DNA of 64,000 bases. It comes from Aeromonas sobria (GTDB lineage Bacteria > Pseudomonadota > Gammaproteobacteria > Enterobacterales > Aeromonadaceae). How positions within the stretch are numbered: position 1 is the stretch's first letter; each line of letters begins with the position of its first letter. The translations under genes and the position numbers were made by a program. Shown in pieces: positions 24,626 through 36,700 of this stretch. The notes under the pieces are model-generated. The model was not told the DNA's origin and ran no database searches. It saw only the letters and a program-made list of their open reading frames with translations. The stretch lies in contig NZ_CDBW01000032.1 in assembly GCF_000820145.1 (NCBI RefSeq), forward strand, positions 186,001 through 250,000, in the 5' to 3' direction.

Positions 24626-26200
24626 TCAGCGCGGCTGCAAGCGGCGGATCACATGGCGGGCAAAGCCGCTGCCCGCTTCGTTGTAGACGTTGAACACCGC
24701 ATCCACCCCCTGCTCCTGCAGGGAGGCGATATCATCCTCGAAGCGGACGATGGCGGCGATTTTGCCGCTAAATCCGTGGCTGCGCAGCTTCTCGATGGCG
24801 TAGAGGTTACCCGAGTGGTGGGGCATCGCCAGCAGCACCAGATTGACCTGATTGGAGAGCAGCACCTTGTCCCAGAAGTCGGTATCGGTGGCATCCCCCT
24901 CGATGACGTTCATCCCCTGTTCGCGCAGGGTGGGCAGCTTCTCGCTGTCGTTTTCCACCCCGAGGATGACGTTGCCGTATTTGTTCTCCAGCTCGAAGTA
25001 GGCCCCCTGACCAATCCGCCCCATGCCGAGGATGATCACCTCGGCATCGCCCAGTTCGATGGGCCTGTCTTCCGGATGGAGGTTGCTCGCCTGCAATCCC
25101 CTTAGCCAATGGCCGATGCGGTGGTAAATGCGCTCGCTCTGGGCATTGAGCGGTGCCGAGATCATAAAGCTCGCCGCCAGCGCCAGCGAGACCGCCACCA
25201 GCCACTCGTGGGAGATCCAGCCCGCCTTGGCAGCGATGGCGGCAACGATCAGGCCAAACTCCGAGAAGTTGCTGAGCGCCAGGGTAGAGAGCAGGGCGGT
25301 ACGCACCCGCAGGTGGGCGCCGCTATAGACCAGATAGTAGAGGGCGCTTTTGAGCGGCAGGGCCAGCACCAGCGCCAGTGCCAGCAGCATGGTGTCGTGG
25401 GTCGGCAGGCCGTTGAGGCCGATGGTGAGAAAGAAGCAGACCAGAAAGAGGTCTTTGAGGTTAAACAGCGCCTTGGCCAGTCCCGCCGCCGCCGGATGGG
25501 AGGCGAGCAGCATGCCGACGATCAGCGCCCCGAGATCCGGTTTGAGCCCGACCACTTCAAAACCGGCGGCTCCGACGACCAGTGCCAGAAATACCCCGAA
25601 CAGTACCTGCAACTCACCGTGACCAGCCCGCTCCAGCAGTTTGAACAGCAGCGGGCGCAGCAGCGGCAATCCCAGCACCCAGAGCGCCCAGATGCTGGGC
25701 CACTTACCGCTGGAAAACGCCAGAAAGGCCACGGCGAACACGTCTTGCATGACCAGCACCCCGATGGCGATGCGGGCGTAGAGGGCATTCATGTCACTGC
25801 GATCTTCCAGCACCTTGACCGCAAAGACGGTGCTGGAGAAGGAGAGGGCAAAGCCCAGCAGCAGCGCCAGCTTCCAGTCCAGCGACAGGGCAAGGTGGAG
25901 CCCCAGCCCCTTGCAGACCAGCAGCACCACGGTAAAGAGCAGGGTGGAGAGCAGCAGGTGCAGGCTGGTGGTGCCCCACACATCACGCCGCATCAGGGTC
26001 TTGATATTGAGCTTGAGACCGATGGTGAACAGCAGCAGGGTGACGCCGAGATCGGCCACCTCGCTCAGGGCGGGGGTATTTTCATATCCCATGCCGTTGA
26101 GGATAAAACCGGCGGCCAGAAAGCCGAGCAGGGGGGGCAGGCCAATCAGATTGACCAGCATGCCGCAGCCAAAGGCCACGGCGATCAGAATGGGTTCCAT
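24626..26200 (-). CDS. CPA2-family cation:proton antiporter with RCK/TrkA-N domain
   Basis: A 524-residue protein: an N-terminal Na+/H+-exchanger type membrane domain with about twelve hydrophobic segments (residues 1-360), then a cytoplasmic nucleotide-binding RCK domain opening with VIILGMGRIGQGAY (about 385-400) and a Rossmann ENDSEK acidic end. The plan is that of KefB/KefC/YbaL. Potassium or another monovalent cation is likely, with NAD(H) or a glutathione adduct as ligand, but the KefC glutathione residues cannot be assigned by eye and no KefF/KefG partner is nearby. Upstream is nagD, 54 bp away on the same strand. Confidence 0.85.
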   Translation of the reverse strand: MEPILIAVAFGCGMLVNLIGLPPLLGFLAAGFILNGMGYENTPALSEVADLGVTLLLFTIGLKLNIKTLMRRDVWGTTSLHLLLSTLLFTVVLLVCKGLGLHLALSLDWKLALLLGFALSFSSTVFAVKVLEDRSDMNALYARIAIGVLVMQDVFAVAFLAFSSGKWPSIWALWVLGLPLLRPLLFKLLERAGHGELQVLFGVFLALVVGAAGFEVVGLKPDLGALIVGMLLASHPAAAGLAKALFNLKDLFLVCFFLTIGLNGLPTHDTMLLALALVLALPLKSALYYLVYSGAHLRVRTALLSTLALSNFSEFGLIVAAIAAKAGWISHEWLVAVSLALAASFMISAPLNAQSERIYHRIGHWLRGLQASNLHPEDRPIELGDAEVIILGMGRIGQGAYFELENKYGNVILGVENDSEKLPTLREQGMNVIEGDATDTDFWDKVLLSNQVNLVLLAMPHHSGNLYAIEKLRSHGFSGKIAAIVRFEDDIASLQEQGVDAVFNVYNEAGSGFARHVIRRLQPR

Positions 26201-26254
26201 AACAGATCCTGCAAGGGCAGGAGAGACCTGCCCTGTTTAACGCTTGGGTGGTGA

Positions 26255-27004
26255 TTAGACGATATCGATGTCGACCACTGAGTCGAAAATATGGTTCGGC
26301 CTGAACGGCATGCGGTCGATATCCGCCACCTTGCTCACCCCGGAGAGCACCAGCACCGTCTCGAGACCGGCCTGAAAGCCCGCCAGAATGTCGGTGCGCA
26401 GGTTGTCGCCGATGATGATGGTGTCGTCGGAGTGGGCCTCCATCCGGTTGAGGGCCGCACGGATGATCCAGGCGCTCGGCTTGCCGACATAGAACGGCTT
26501 CTTGCCGGTCATCCGCTCGATGGGGGCGCACAGAGCGCCGCAGGCCGGGTGCATCATGGGGCCGTGGGTATCGGGGTTGGTGGCGATAAAGCGGGCCCCC
26601 TGATCGACGAACTTGGCGCCCAGCTGCATCATGGTCCAGTTGTAGTTGCGGGTCTCGCCCACCACCACGAAGTCGGGGTCGATGTCGGTGATGGTGAAAC
26701 CGGCCTTGTAGAGCTCGTGGGTCAGCGCCCCTTCACCGATCACATAGGCCTTCTTGCCATCCTGACGCTTGAGGAAGTCGGCGGTGCCCATGGCGGAGGT
26801 GTAGAAGCTCTCCTCCGGCACTTCGATCCCGGCGGAGCGGAAGCGGTTTTGCAGATCTTTCTGGGTCTGGGCCGGATAGTTGGTCAGAAACAGCAGCTTG
26901 CTACCCTGCTCCAGCAGGCGGTGGACGAAAAGGTCGGCACCAGGGATGAGATCGTTATTGTGCAGGATGACACCGTCGATATCGCAGATGACGTTCTTCT
27001 TCAT
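26255..27004 (-). CDS. nagD: NagD UMP phosphatase (HAD superfamily)
   Basis: A 249-residue HAD-IIA phosphatase matching E. coli NagD along its whole length. Motif I is CDIDGVILHNN (Asp8, Asp10), motif II is FLTNYPAQT, the Lys is in YVGKPSAWIIRAALN, and motif IV is IIGDNLRTDILAGFQAG. It dephosphorylates nucleoside monophosphates, best UMP. It is not in a nag operon here; the neighbour is a cation antiporter, so any N-acetylglucosamine link should not be assumed. AAGGAG precedes the ATG on the minus strand. Confidence 0.95.
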   Translation of the reverse strand: MKKNVICDIDGVILHNNDLIPGADLFVHRLLEQGSKLLFLTNYPAQTQKDLQNRFRSAGIEVPEESFYTSAMGTADFLKRQDGKKAYVIGEGALTHELYKAGFTITDIDPDFVVVGETRNYNWTMMQLGAKFVDQGARFIATNPDTHGPMMHPACGALCAPIERMTGKKPFYVGKPSAWIIRAALNRMEAHSDDTIIIGDNLRTDILAGFQAGLETVLVLSGVSKVADIDRMPFRPNHIFDSVVDIDIV

Positions 27005-27135
27005 GAAAACTCCTTGTCAGGGCGCAGGCGAGCCGCCAATCGTTAAGATGTTCAATCATTTATGATTTTTGTGACGCCATTATAAGTCTGTTTGATGACA
27101 AGTCTCCCCTGTCTCGCCACTTGGGTGCACAATAA

Positions 27136-28266
<1,131 letters not shown>

Positions 28267-28308
28267 GTCAGGCGCTAATGAAGTCGCGATGACATGCAGT
28301 AGATATAA

Positions 28309-28345
28309 AGAGAGGCCCGCCATTACTGGCGGGCCTCTCTCGTTT
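28309..28345 (+). terminator. Terminator after the adenine deaminase gene
   Basis: AGAGAGGCCCGCCA-TTAC-TGGCGGGCCTCTCT perfect 14-bp stem followed by CGTTT. Confidence 0.88.
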
Positions 28346-28379
28346 CAATGGCAGGTGTTGCTGCCGGGGGAGGTCAGCG

Positions 28380-29366
28380 TTACGCCACTCGCACCAGAAA
28401 CTTCTCGCCCTGTCCTTCGCGCTTGAAGCGGTCGAGCAGGGTGGGCAGCTCCTCGAAGTTGCCGGCCACCAGCGGCGGCAGGGTCAGCTCGCCGCTCGCC
28501 ATCTGCGCCATCATGGCGACACCGGCAGCCACCAGTCGGCTCCACTGCTTGTCGGTGCCAAAGGCGTGTTGAGCTCCGAGAGCAATCTCGTGTAATGAGA
28601 GGCAGTGGGCAAAGGCGGGCTGCGGATTGTGGGGGATGCGCCCGAGCACAGTCACCATATGGCCGTAGTAGCCAAGGGCAGGCAACAAGCTTTCTGCCTG
28701 CTGGCTGGAGACCAGATCGATGATCCCTTCGAACGGCTCATTGCCGTTGGCGGCCTGCAGGGTGGCCAGCCACTCTGGATCCCGATAATCGGCCACCCCC
28801 TGCACCCCGATCTGTTTGAGCCACTGATGGTGGCGTGGGCTGGCGCTGGCAAAGACACGAGCTCCCTGTTTAAGGGCCAGTTGCGCCGCAAAGCGGCCGA
28901 CGCTGCTGCCTGCACTTGTGATGAGCAGCGCTTCCCCGTGCAGGCGCGGCAGCTTGGCCAGCGCCTGCCAGGCGGTGAGGCCGGGGCAGGGCAGGGCGGC
29001 TGCCGCCTCGTCACTCAGGGCATCGGGCACCGGCAGCAGGGCGCGGGCCGGTACCCGGGTGTGGCGGGCAAAGCTGCCGTGGTGGCGCAGGTCGGTGTGA
29101 TAGGCGACCCGGGCGCCGAGGCGTAGATGGCTGACGTTGGCACCGAGCGCCACGATAGTGCCCATGCCGTCGACGCCGGGCACCTGACCGTCCTGCCAGT
29201 TGGAGTGGCCATATTCGATCAGCTTCCAGTCTACCGGATTGAAGGCGATGACCCGGTTGGCTACCAGCACCTCGTCAGGACCAAGGGGGGAGAGGGGCAG
29301 ATCGGCGAGGGTAAGCTGGGTCGGTTCACCGGGGGCATGCCAGCACCAGGCTTGGGTGTGATTCAT
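28380..29366 (-). CDS. MDR-superfamily alcohol dehydrogenase/quinone oxidoreductase
   Basis: A 328-residue medium-chain dehydrogenase/reductase. An N-terminal GroES-like domain (NRVIAFNPVDWKLIEYG, VPGVDGMGTIVALG) is followed by a Rossmann domain whose binding loop reads LITSAGSSVGRFAAQLAL in place of the usual GGxGxxG. The catalytic and structural zinc cysteines of true alcohol dehydrogenases are absent, which favours a zinc-free NADPH quinone or enone reductase. I chose the ATG at 29366 with AAGGAGT upstream; the frame runs further without support. Next to an old yellow enzyme gene on the same strand. Confidence 0.82.
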   Translation of the reverse strand: MNHTQAWCWHAPGEPTQLTLADLPLSPLGPDEVLVANRVIAFNPVDWKLIEYGHSNWQDGQVPGVDGMGTIVALGANVSHLRLGARVAYHTDLRHHGSFARHTRVPARALLPVPDALSDEAAAALPCPGLTAWQALAKLPRLHGEALLITSAGSSVGRFAAQLALKQGARVFASASPRHHQWLKQIGVQGVADYRDPEWLATLQAANGNEPFEGIIDLVSSQQAESLLPALGYYGHMVTVLGRIPHNPQPAFAHCLSLHEIALGAQHAFGTDKQWSRLVAAGVAMMAQMASGELTLPPLVAGNFEELPTLLDRFKREGQGEKFLVRVA

Positions 29367-29460
29367 GAGGACTCCTTGCGAAACAGTGGGAGAGCTTAAC
29401 GAGATGATTGCAACAGTAAGGCAGTCATAAGTATCACTGTTGCGAATGCGCAACAAGACA

Positions 29461-29485
29461 GCAGGCCCCAACCTGTGGGGCCTGC
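29461..29485 (-). terminator. Hairpin after the old yellow enzyme gene
   Basis: GCAGGCCCCA-ACCTG-TGGGGCCTGC perfect 10-bp stem, between two minus-strand genes. The downstream side on the minus strand is TGTCTTGTTG, moderately T-rich. Confidence 0.7.
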
Positions 29486-29512
29486 TTTAAGTGGCCGGTT
29501 GGCCATCGGCAA

Positions 29513-30634
29513 TCAGCGGCTGGTGGTTGCGTCATCGGCCTGATAGACGGGGTAGTCGGTCAGCCCCTTCTCGCCGCCGCCAAACAGGGTGGCCGGATCA
29601 TGGGGGGCCAGCGGATAGCCGTGGCGCAGCCGGTTCGGCAGATCCGGGTTGGCGACGAAGGGGCGGCCAAAGCCAATCATGTCGGCCCAACCCGCTTCGA
29701 GGGCGGCGCGCGCGCGGGCTCCATCATATTTACCGGCGTAGATCAGGGTGTTGGGGAAGGCATCCCGCAGACCCTGCTTGAAGTTCTCCGGCATCAGGGG
29801 GGCATCGTCCCAGTCCGCTTCGGCAATGTGCAGGTAGGTGACATTGAGCTGGCCCAGCAGGCGGGCGGCTGCCAGATAGGTTTCCTGCGGGTTGGCATCG
29901 ACGGTGCCGTTGAGGGTGGTGAGCGGCGCGAGACGCACCCCAACCCGATCGGCGCCGATTTCGCTACTGACCGCTTCGGTCACCTCTTTGAGGAAGCGCA
30001 GCCGGTTCTCCAGTGAGCCGCCGTAACTGTCGGTGCGGGCATTGGACTCGGAGTCGAGGAACTGGTTGATGAGATAACCGTTGGCGGCGTGCAGCTCGAT
30101 GCCGTCAAAACCGGCGCTGATGGCGTTGCGGGCCGCTTGGCGGAACTGGCCGATCACCTGCTCGATATCGCTCTGGGTCATGGCGCGCGGGGTGACGGTC
30201 TCGACAAAACCCGGCGCATCGCTGCCGTTATCGACGAACACCTTGACCCCCACGGCTGCAATGGCTGACGAAGAGATAGGCTGGGCGCCGCCGATGTTGT
30301 CGGGGTGGGTGACCCGGCCGACGTGCCAGAGCTGGGCGAACATGGTGCCCCCCTTGGCGTGCACGGCATCGGTTACCCCCTTCCAGCCGGCGATCTGCTC
30401 GGCGCTGTAGATCCCCGGTGTCCAGGCGTAGCCCTTGCCCATGGGGTCAATTTGGGTGCCTTCGCTGATGATCAGCCCCGCGTCGGCGCGCTGGGCGTAG
30501 TAGCTCGCCATCATGGCGTTGGCCACGTCACCGGGCTGACTGGCACGGGAGCGGGTCATGGGGGGCATGACGATGCGGTTGGCAAGGTGCAGCTGGCCGA
30601 GGCGCAGCGGGCAGAACAGGTGATCGTGGCTCAT
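29513..30634 (-). CDS. Old yellow enzyme family alkene reductase (NemA-like)
   Basis: A 373-residue FMN-dependent TIM barrel. NRIVMPPMTRSRA begins the FMN site, LWHVGRVTHPD carries the conserved His/Gly segment, and FDGIELHAANGYLINQFLDS with DSYGGSLENRLRFL are the classic OYE blocks (the substrate-binding His pair appears as HAAN in place of H..N spacing). C-terminal GFGRPFVANPDLPNRL binds FMN phosphate. These enzymes reduce activated alkenes, quinones and nitro-compounds with NADPH. The upstream NemR repressor gene of E. coli is not here. Confidence 0.92.
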   Translation of the reverse strand: MSHDHLFCPLRLGQLHLANRIVMPPMTRSRASQPGDVANAMMASYYAQRADAGLIISEGTQIDPMGKGYAWTPGIYSAEQIAGWKGVTDAVHAKGGTMFAQLWHVGRVTHPDNIGGAQPISSSAIAAVGVKVFVDNGSDAPGFVETVTPRAMTQSDIEQVIGQFRQAARNAISAGFDGIELHAANGYLINQFLDSESNARTDSYGGSLENRLRFLKEVTEAVSSEIGADRVGVRLAPLTTLNGTVDANPQETYLAAARLLGQLNVTYLHIAEADWDDAPLMPENFKQGLRDAFPNTLIYAGKYDGARARAALEAGWADMIGFGRPFVANPDLPNRLRHGYPLAPHDPATLFGGGEKGLTDYPVYQADDATTSR

Positions 30635-30790
30635 CTTGAGTTCCTGAGGGTGAGAGTGACGCCACTCTATGCCTGCATCTTGTTGTGAAAAAGAGGGGTA
30701 ATTGCATAATTGAATTGCGAAAAATGCAGCAATCAGCCCAACCGGCCTTTAAACAGGGGAGGCTATCTATTTTGTGCCGGTTCCAGATGC

Positions 30791-30817
30791 AAAAAAAGAG
30801 GGCCGTGTGGCCCTCTT
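30791..30817 (-). terminator. Terminator of the TerC/CBS gene
   Basis: Minus strand: AAGAGGGCC-ACAC-GGCCCTCTT followed by five more T residues; 19 bases after the stop codon. Confidence 0.92.
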
Positions 30818-30835
30818 GTCATGATGGTGGGCAGC

Positions 30836-32371
30836 TTACACTGCCTGCGGGATCACCCGCACCCGCTCGATGCGCCGCTCGCTCACCTCGACGACCTCGA
30901 AGCTGAGTTGCTGCAGTTGCAACTGCTGGCCCGTGCTGGGCAGGATGCCAAAGTGGGAAAGCAGCATGCCTGCCAGGGTCACATACTCGTCGTTGTCACT
31001 TACCAGACCCTCGTGCTCCAGTACCTGCTCCACATGGTGGATGTTGGTACTGCCGTTGATCAGCCACCCTTCGCCATCGCGCACGATATCCGGGGTTTCG
31101 TCCTCGTCCGGCAGTTCGCCGACGATGGCCTCCAGCAGATCGTGGGTGGTGACCAGCCCCTGAATGACGCCAAACTCGTCGGAGACCAGAATAAGGCTCC
31201 CCTTGGCTTTACGCAGCTCTGCCAGCAGGCGGATCACGTTGATGGTCTGCGGCACGATAATGGGGTCGTTCTGCTTGGCCAATTCGCTTAAGGATTGCCC
31301 CTCGTTGAGGGCAAACAGCAGATCGCGGGCTTTAAGTACCCCGATCACCTCATCGAGATCCCCGTCGCAGATAGGGAACAGGCTGTGGGGCTCTCGCTGC
31401 AGCAGGGCGCGGATCTCGTCGTTGGAGTCGTTGATATCGATCCAGGCCATGTCTGAACGTGGGGTCATGATGGTGCGAATGGAACGCTCGGCCAGCGACA
31501 GCACACCGGTCACCATATAGCGCTCCTCTTCCCCAAAACTCAGCGGCGCAGGCGCTGGCGCATCCAGGTCGTCGTCCGGCTGATCCTGGTAGGCCTTGCT
31601 GCCCATCAGCTTGAAGATGGCGGCGGTAGTGCGCTCGCGCAGGGGCTGTTTTAATTCATGACGTTCGGCACTGCGCTGGGACAGTTGGTTGAAAAACTCG
31701 ATCAGCACCGAGAAGCCGATGGCCGCGTAGAGGTAACCCTTGGGAATATGAAAGCCGAAGCCCTCCGCCACCAGGCTAAAACCGATCATCAGCAGGAAGC
31801 TCAGGCAGAGCACCACCACGGTCGGGTGGGCATTGACGAAGCGGGTCAGCGGCTTGGAGGCGAGCACCATCACCACCATGGCGATGGTCACGGCAGCCAT
31901 CATGACGCCAAGGTGTTCCACCATGCCGACGGCGGTGATGATGGAGTCCAGCGAGAAGACCGCATCGAGCACCAGGATCTGGGCGATCACCACCCCAAAG
32001 CTGGCATAGGCGCCGACCGGGCCATCGTCATGGGGCTTGGCTTCCAGCCGCTCGTGCAGCTCGGAGGTGGCCTTGAACAGCAGGAACAGGCCACCTCCCA
32101 TCAGGATCAGGTCCCGACCGGAGAAGGGGTGATCCCACAGATGTAAAATCGGGGTGGTCAGGGTAACCAGCCATGACATGACGCTCAACAGCGCGAGTCG
32201 CATCAGCAGGGCGAGGGAGAGACCGATGACGCGGGCTTTGTCCCGTTGGGCGGGGGGCAGTTTTTTCACCAGGATGGCGATAAAGACCAGATTGTCGATC
32301 CCCAGCACGATTTCCAGAATGATCAGGGTAAACAGACCAACCCAGATATGGGGATCCAGCAGCAATTCCAT
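30836..32371 (-). CDS. TerC-family membrane protein with CBS and CorC-type domains (YoaE/YegH-like)
   Basis: A 511-residue protein: N-terminal TerC membrane domain (about residues 1-240, seven hydrophobic segments, with the acidic [17 protein letters not shown] and [13 protein letters not shown] motifs likely to bind metal), then a pair of CBS domains (about 300-420) and a C-terminal CorC/HlyC transporter-associated domain (about 430-505). The plan matches YoaE and YegH of E. coli. TerC proteins are linked to manganese export and metal handling; the substrate here is not proven. GAGG precedes the ATG. A predicted promoter lies about 200 bp upstream. Confidence 0.9.
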   Translation of the reverse strand: MELLLDPHIWVGLFTLIILEIVLGIDNLVFIAILVKKLPPAQRDKARVIGLSLALLMRLALLSVMSWLVTLTTPILHLWDHPFSGRDLILMGGGLFLLFKATSELHERLEAKPHDDGPVGAYASFGVVIAQILVLDAVFSLDSIITAVGMVEHLGVMMAAVTIAMVVMVLASKPLTRFVNAHPTVVVLCLSFLLMIGFSLVAEGFGFHIPKGYLYAAIGFSVLIEFFNQLSQRSAERHELKQPLRERTTAAIFKLMGSKAYQDQPDDDLDAPAPAPLSFGEEERYMVTGVLSLAERSIRTIMTPRSDMAWIDINDSNDEIRALLQREPHSLFPICDGDLDEVIGVLKARDLLFALNEGQSLSELAKQNDPIIVPQTINVIRLLAELRKAKGSLILVSDEFGVIQGLVTTHDLLEAIVGELPDEDETPDIVRDGEGWLINGSTNIHHVEQVLEHEGLVSDNDEYVTLAGMLLSHFGILPSTGQQLQLQQLSFEVVEVSERRIERVRVIPQAV

Positions 32372-32567
32372 TGTGACGACCTCAATAAAAACAGACAGAG
32401 CAAACAGTGATCACGGCGCACGATGGCCGTAGTAAAAGCAAGGCAATGGCGTTATTCAGAGGCGCGGATTAAGCAGATAAAGAGAGTGCGTGAAGGGAAT
32501 GAACGAAGAGCAACTTCGGGGATTGTCCATGATGGGCAATAAAACCTCGGGTGAAAAATGAGCCCTG

Positions 32568-32595
32568 ATGATAACGATTGGCGCCAATTTGGCAA
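32568..32595 (-). promoter_or_regulatory. Predicted promoter with embedded palindrome, TerC/CBS gene
   Basis: Minus strand: TTGCCA, 16 bases, TATCAT. The spacer contains the perfect 12-bp palindrome ATTGGCGCCAAT (32577-32588), placed where a repressor would block RNA polymerase. The resulting leader is about 190 bases. No manganese riboswitch core is seen in it. Confidence 0.5.
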
Positions 32596-32671
32596 GCACA
32601 GCGTCAGCGGGACGTGATGGGGTAGTAGCAAGACTGGGGGAGGCGGCCAAGCCGCACTCCCCGTGCGGTTG

Positions 32672-33598
32672 TTACAACCAGCGCTTTTCGCGGGTGAAAC
32701 AGACCGAGAGCCAGGCATCACCCAGGGTATCGCCGAGGCGAGACCAGAGCTCATGGCGCAAGGCATCCTGGCGATCCACCGACCACTCTTGATCCGGTGC
32801 AATCAGGATATTGAGCTCGAGATCAAAGCGCCGACCGCTCTTGGCCAGATGGCTGTAGCACTCGATGCCGTGGCGTTGGCGCAGCGCCTCGATTTCCCGC
32901 TCGACTTGACGGGGCACATCCCCCTTGGGGGCGATCTTCAACACTTCCCGCAGGTTGCGACTGAGCACCTTGATGGGAATGAGGGTGGCACACAGGGCCA
33001 GCAAGGAGACCAGCACCGGGTCTATGTAGCGGTTGTATTGGCCATAGCCGATGGTATCTAGCCCCATCGCGACCAAAAAACCCACCAGCAGGGTGGCACT
33101 CAGTATGGTATCAACCAGCCACTCCTCTGAATCGACCCGTACCAGTTCGGAGTTGAACTGCTTGGCCAAGCGCGCTTCGACCAGATAAAACAGGGAGCAT
33201 AAAAAGGTGGAGATAGCGGCGCAGATCAGCGCGTGGCCGAGGTCAATGTCACGGCCGCCCGCCAGCAGGGTGGTGATGCCGCTATAAAGCGCCCCCAGAC
33301 AGAGCAGTAAAATGATGACCCCGTTGATCACATTGGCAATGGGTTCGAAATGGGCGTAGCCGTACTGGAAGCGCGCATCGGAGGGGCGGGTAACGAGGTA
33401 GGCGGTGATCAGGCCAAGGCCGGTCATGCCCATACTGAACAGGCTAAAAAGACCGTCGAGCATAATCGCGTGGGATCCCACCAGCAGGCCATAGCCGATG
33501 CCGAAGATGGCAAACCCTATGCTGCCGAACAGCGACAGGGTCAAAGCCTGCTTTTCGGTGGTGATAAACGTACTGATAACATGGCGATAGTGAGCCAT
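32672..33598 (-). CDS. Cation diffusion facilitator family transporter
   Basis: A 308-residue CDF protein with about six membrane segments (residues 15-220). The second-helix metal site appears as SHAIMLDGLFSLFSM and the fifth as EEWLVDTILSATLL (Asp pair positions). A C-terminal cytoplasmic domain follows (about 220-308). It should exchange a divalent metal for protons. Substrate is not resolved; the first site has D in place of the usual HxxxD/DxxxD pairing, so it is not a simple ZitB or FieF. I chose the ATG at 33598 with TGGAGGA upstream; the longer frame to 33742 overlaps the divergent ydiJ upstream region. Confidence 0.85.
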   Translation of the reverse strand: MAHYRHVISTFITTEKQALTLSLFGSIGFAIFGIGYGLLVGSHAIMLDGLFSLFSMGMTGLGLITAYLVTRPSDARFQYGYAHFEPIANVINGVIILLLCLGALYSGITTLLAGGRDIDLGHALICAAISTFLCSLFYLVEARLAKQFNSELVRVDSEEWLVDTILSATLLVGFLVAMGLDTIGYGQYNRYIDPVLVSLLALCATLIPIKVLSRNLREVLKIAPKGDVPRQVEREIEALRQRHGIECYSHLAKSGRRFDLELNILIAPDQEWSVDRQDALRHELWSRLGDTLGDAWLSVCFTREKRWL

Positions 33599-33765
33599 AA
33601 AAGTCCTCCATTCAAATGGTGAATATTGCCAAGGGCAAGCGGTTTTCTTGCTGATATACTGCCCGCTTACATGTGAGCGGACTGGTCTGATTGCCATTGA
33701 TAGGCGGCTGGCCAGTCGTTGTCGCCGGCGTGCCGGCATCAAGCAAAGGATGGGAACAAGGATTC

Positions 33766-36700
33766 ATGATCCCGAGACTCGATTACCAGGACAGTTTGTC
33801 ACCCGCAACCCTGCAGTTTCTTGAGTTGCTAGAGCGCAGCGCATTTCGTGGTGATATCGAAAAGTCTTATGCAAGCCGGTTGGCGATGGCGACGGATAAC
33901 AGCGTCTATCAGGTAGTACCCCAGGCGGTTCTCTATCCGCACAGTGCGGACGACATAGCAGCAATGCTCAAGCTGGCCGCGGAACCGGCGTTCGCTTCCT
34001 TGAGTTTTTTCCCTCGTGGTGGCGGTACCGGCACCAATGGTCAGTCATTGGGCGGCGGCATTATCGTCGATCTCTCCCGTTATATGAACCAGATCATGGA
34101 AATTAATCTGGAAGAGGGGTGGGTGCGCGCCCAGGCCGGGGTGGTAAAAGACCAGCTCAACGCCTGGCTCAAGCCCCACGGTTACTTCTTCTCACCGGAT
34201 CTCTCCACCTCCAACCGCGCCACCCTGGGCGGCATGATCAACACCGATGCCTCGGGGCAGGGGTCACTGGTCTACGGCAAAACCTCGGATCACGTGCTGG
34301 GGCTCAAAGCGGTGCTGGAGAACGGCGACATCATGGCCACAGAGCCGCTGACCGGTGAGCGACTGGCTGACAAGCTGGCGCTGGAAAATCGCGAAGGGGA
34401 GATCTATCGCACCCTCTATCGCATCGGCAAGGAGCGCCGCGCCGACATCGAAGCCATCTTCCCCAAGCTCAACCGCTTTTTGACCGGTTACGATCTCAAG
34501 CACCTCTATCAACCCGACAGCGACACACTGGATGTGAGTCGGGTGCTGTGCGGCTCGGAAGGATCCTTGGGATTCATCACCGAAGCCAGACTCAACATCA
34601 CTCTCATCCCGCGCTATCGCACCCTGGTCAACGTCAAGTACGACAGCTTCCCCTCGGCCCTGCGCAACGCCCCCTTTATGGTGCAGGCGCAAGCTCTGTC
34701 GGTGGAGACGGTGGACTCACGGGTGCTGGGGTTGGCCCGCGCCGACATCATCTGGCATTCGGTGAAAAACCTGATTCAGGATGTGCCCGGCAAGGATCTG
34801 CAGGGGCTCAACATCGTCGAGTTTGCCGACACCGACGAGGCAGAACACAAGGCCAAGGTGACGGAGCTCTGCCACCGTATCGACGCGCTGCTGGCCAAGG
34901 GGGAAGCCGGGATCATCGGCTATCAGGTGTGTGACCACCTGCCGAGCATCGAGACCATCTACACCATGCGCAAGAAGTCGGTGGGGCTGCTGGGCAACGC
35001 CGAGGGGCGCAAGAAGCCGGTGGCGTTCACTGAAGATACCGCCGTGCCGCCAGAGTCGCTGGCCGATTTCATCATGGAATTTCGCGCCCTGCTCGATGCC
35101 CACGGCCTCGATTACGGCATGTTTGGCCACGTCGATGCCGGTGTGCTGCACGTGCGCCCGGCACTGGACTTGTGCGATCCCGAGCAGGAGGTGCTGCTGC
35201 GCCGCATCTCCGATCAGGTGGTGGCGCTCACCGCCAAATATGGCGGCCTGATGTGGGGGGAGCATGGCAAGGGTTTTCGTTCCGAATACAGCCCCGCCTT
35301 CTTTGGCGAGCTGTGGGAAGAGCTGCAGCGAGTCAAGGGGGCGTTCGACCCGGCCAACCGTATCAACCCGGGCAAGATCTGCATCCCCTATGGCAGCGGT
35401 GCCGAGCTGGTGTCGGTGGATGGCCCCAAGCGCGGCAAGTATGACCGCCAGATCCCGCTCGCTGTGCGCACCAGCTACACCCGCGCCATGGATTGCAACG
35501 GCAATGGTCTCTGTTTCACCTTCGAGACCGACTCCCCCATGTGCCCCTCGGTCAAGATCAGCCGCGATCGCCGCCACTCCCCCAAGGGGCGAGCGGGTCT
35601 GATGCGCGAATGGCTGCGTCAGTTGGCGCAGCAGGGCTTCGATCCGCTGGCGGAAGAGGTGGCACTGCAATCCGGTGGCGTGCGCTTCAAACAGCTGGTG
35701 GACAAGGTGCGCAACAGCTGGGCCAAACAGCGTGGCGAGTATGACTTCTCCCACGAGGTGATGGAGGCGATGGCGGGCTGTCTGGCCTGCAAGGCGTGCA
35801 CCAGCCAGTGCCCGATCAAGGTGGATGTGCCCGATTTTCGCGCCCGTTTTATGCAGCTTTATCATGGCCGCTATCTGCGCGCGCCGAAGGATTACTTCGT
35901 CGGCACCGTCGAAAGCTATGCGCCGCTGCTCGCCAAAGCGCCGAAGCTGGTCAACTTCTTCCTGGAAAAAGAGTGGGCCCAGAAGGCGACCGAGAAGAGC
36001 ATCGGCATGGTCGATGTGCCGCTGCTCTCGGTGCCGACCCTGGCCGAGACCCTACACGACAACCGCGCCCGCTATTTTGACCTGCCGGGGCTGGAGCGGA
36101 TGAGCGCCGAGCAACGCAAGCAGGTGGTGCTCATCGTGCAGGATCCTTTCACCAGCTATTACGATGCCCCCGTGGTGCGCGATCTGGTGAAACTCGTCAG
36201 CAAGCTGGGGTTCCAGCCCTACCTGCTGCCCTTTAAACCCAACGGCAAACCGCAGCATATCAAGGGATTCCTGCGCGCTTTTGCCCGCACCGCCGCCAAC
36301 AGCGCCCAGTTCCTCAACAAGGTGGCGGCGCTCGGCATCCCCATGGTGGGGGTGGATCCGGCCATGGTGCTCTGCTATCGCGACGAGTATGCCAAGGCGC
36401 TGGGGTCGGCCCGCGGTGATTTTCAGGTGTTGCTGCCGCAGGAGTGGTTGCTGTCGTTGCCGGCAGATCAGCTGCCCGTCAGCGCCGACAAGGCAAAGAG
36501 CGGGGAGGGGAGCGATCCCGAGCCCTGGTATCTCTTTGCCCACTGTACCGAGAAGACCGCCAAGCCCTCGACCCACGGTGACTGGAGCACCCTGTTTGGC
36601 CGCTTCGGGGCCAGCTTGCAGCCGGTCTCTGTGGGCTGCTGTGGCATGGCAGGCACCTATGGTCACGACGTCAAACAGGTGGAAAACTCCAAGGGCATCT

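Noticed and set aside
32372..32671. Manganese (yybP-ykoY) riboswitch upstream of the TerC/CBS gene
   Set aside because: The GGGGAGUAG-type core and its partner are absent in the leader on the minus strand.
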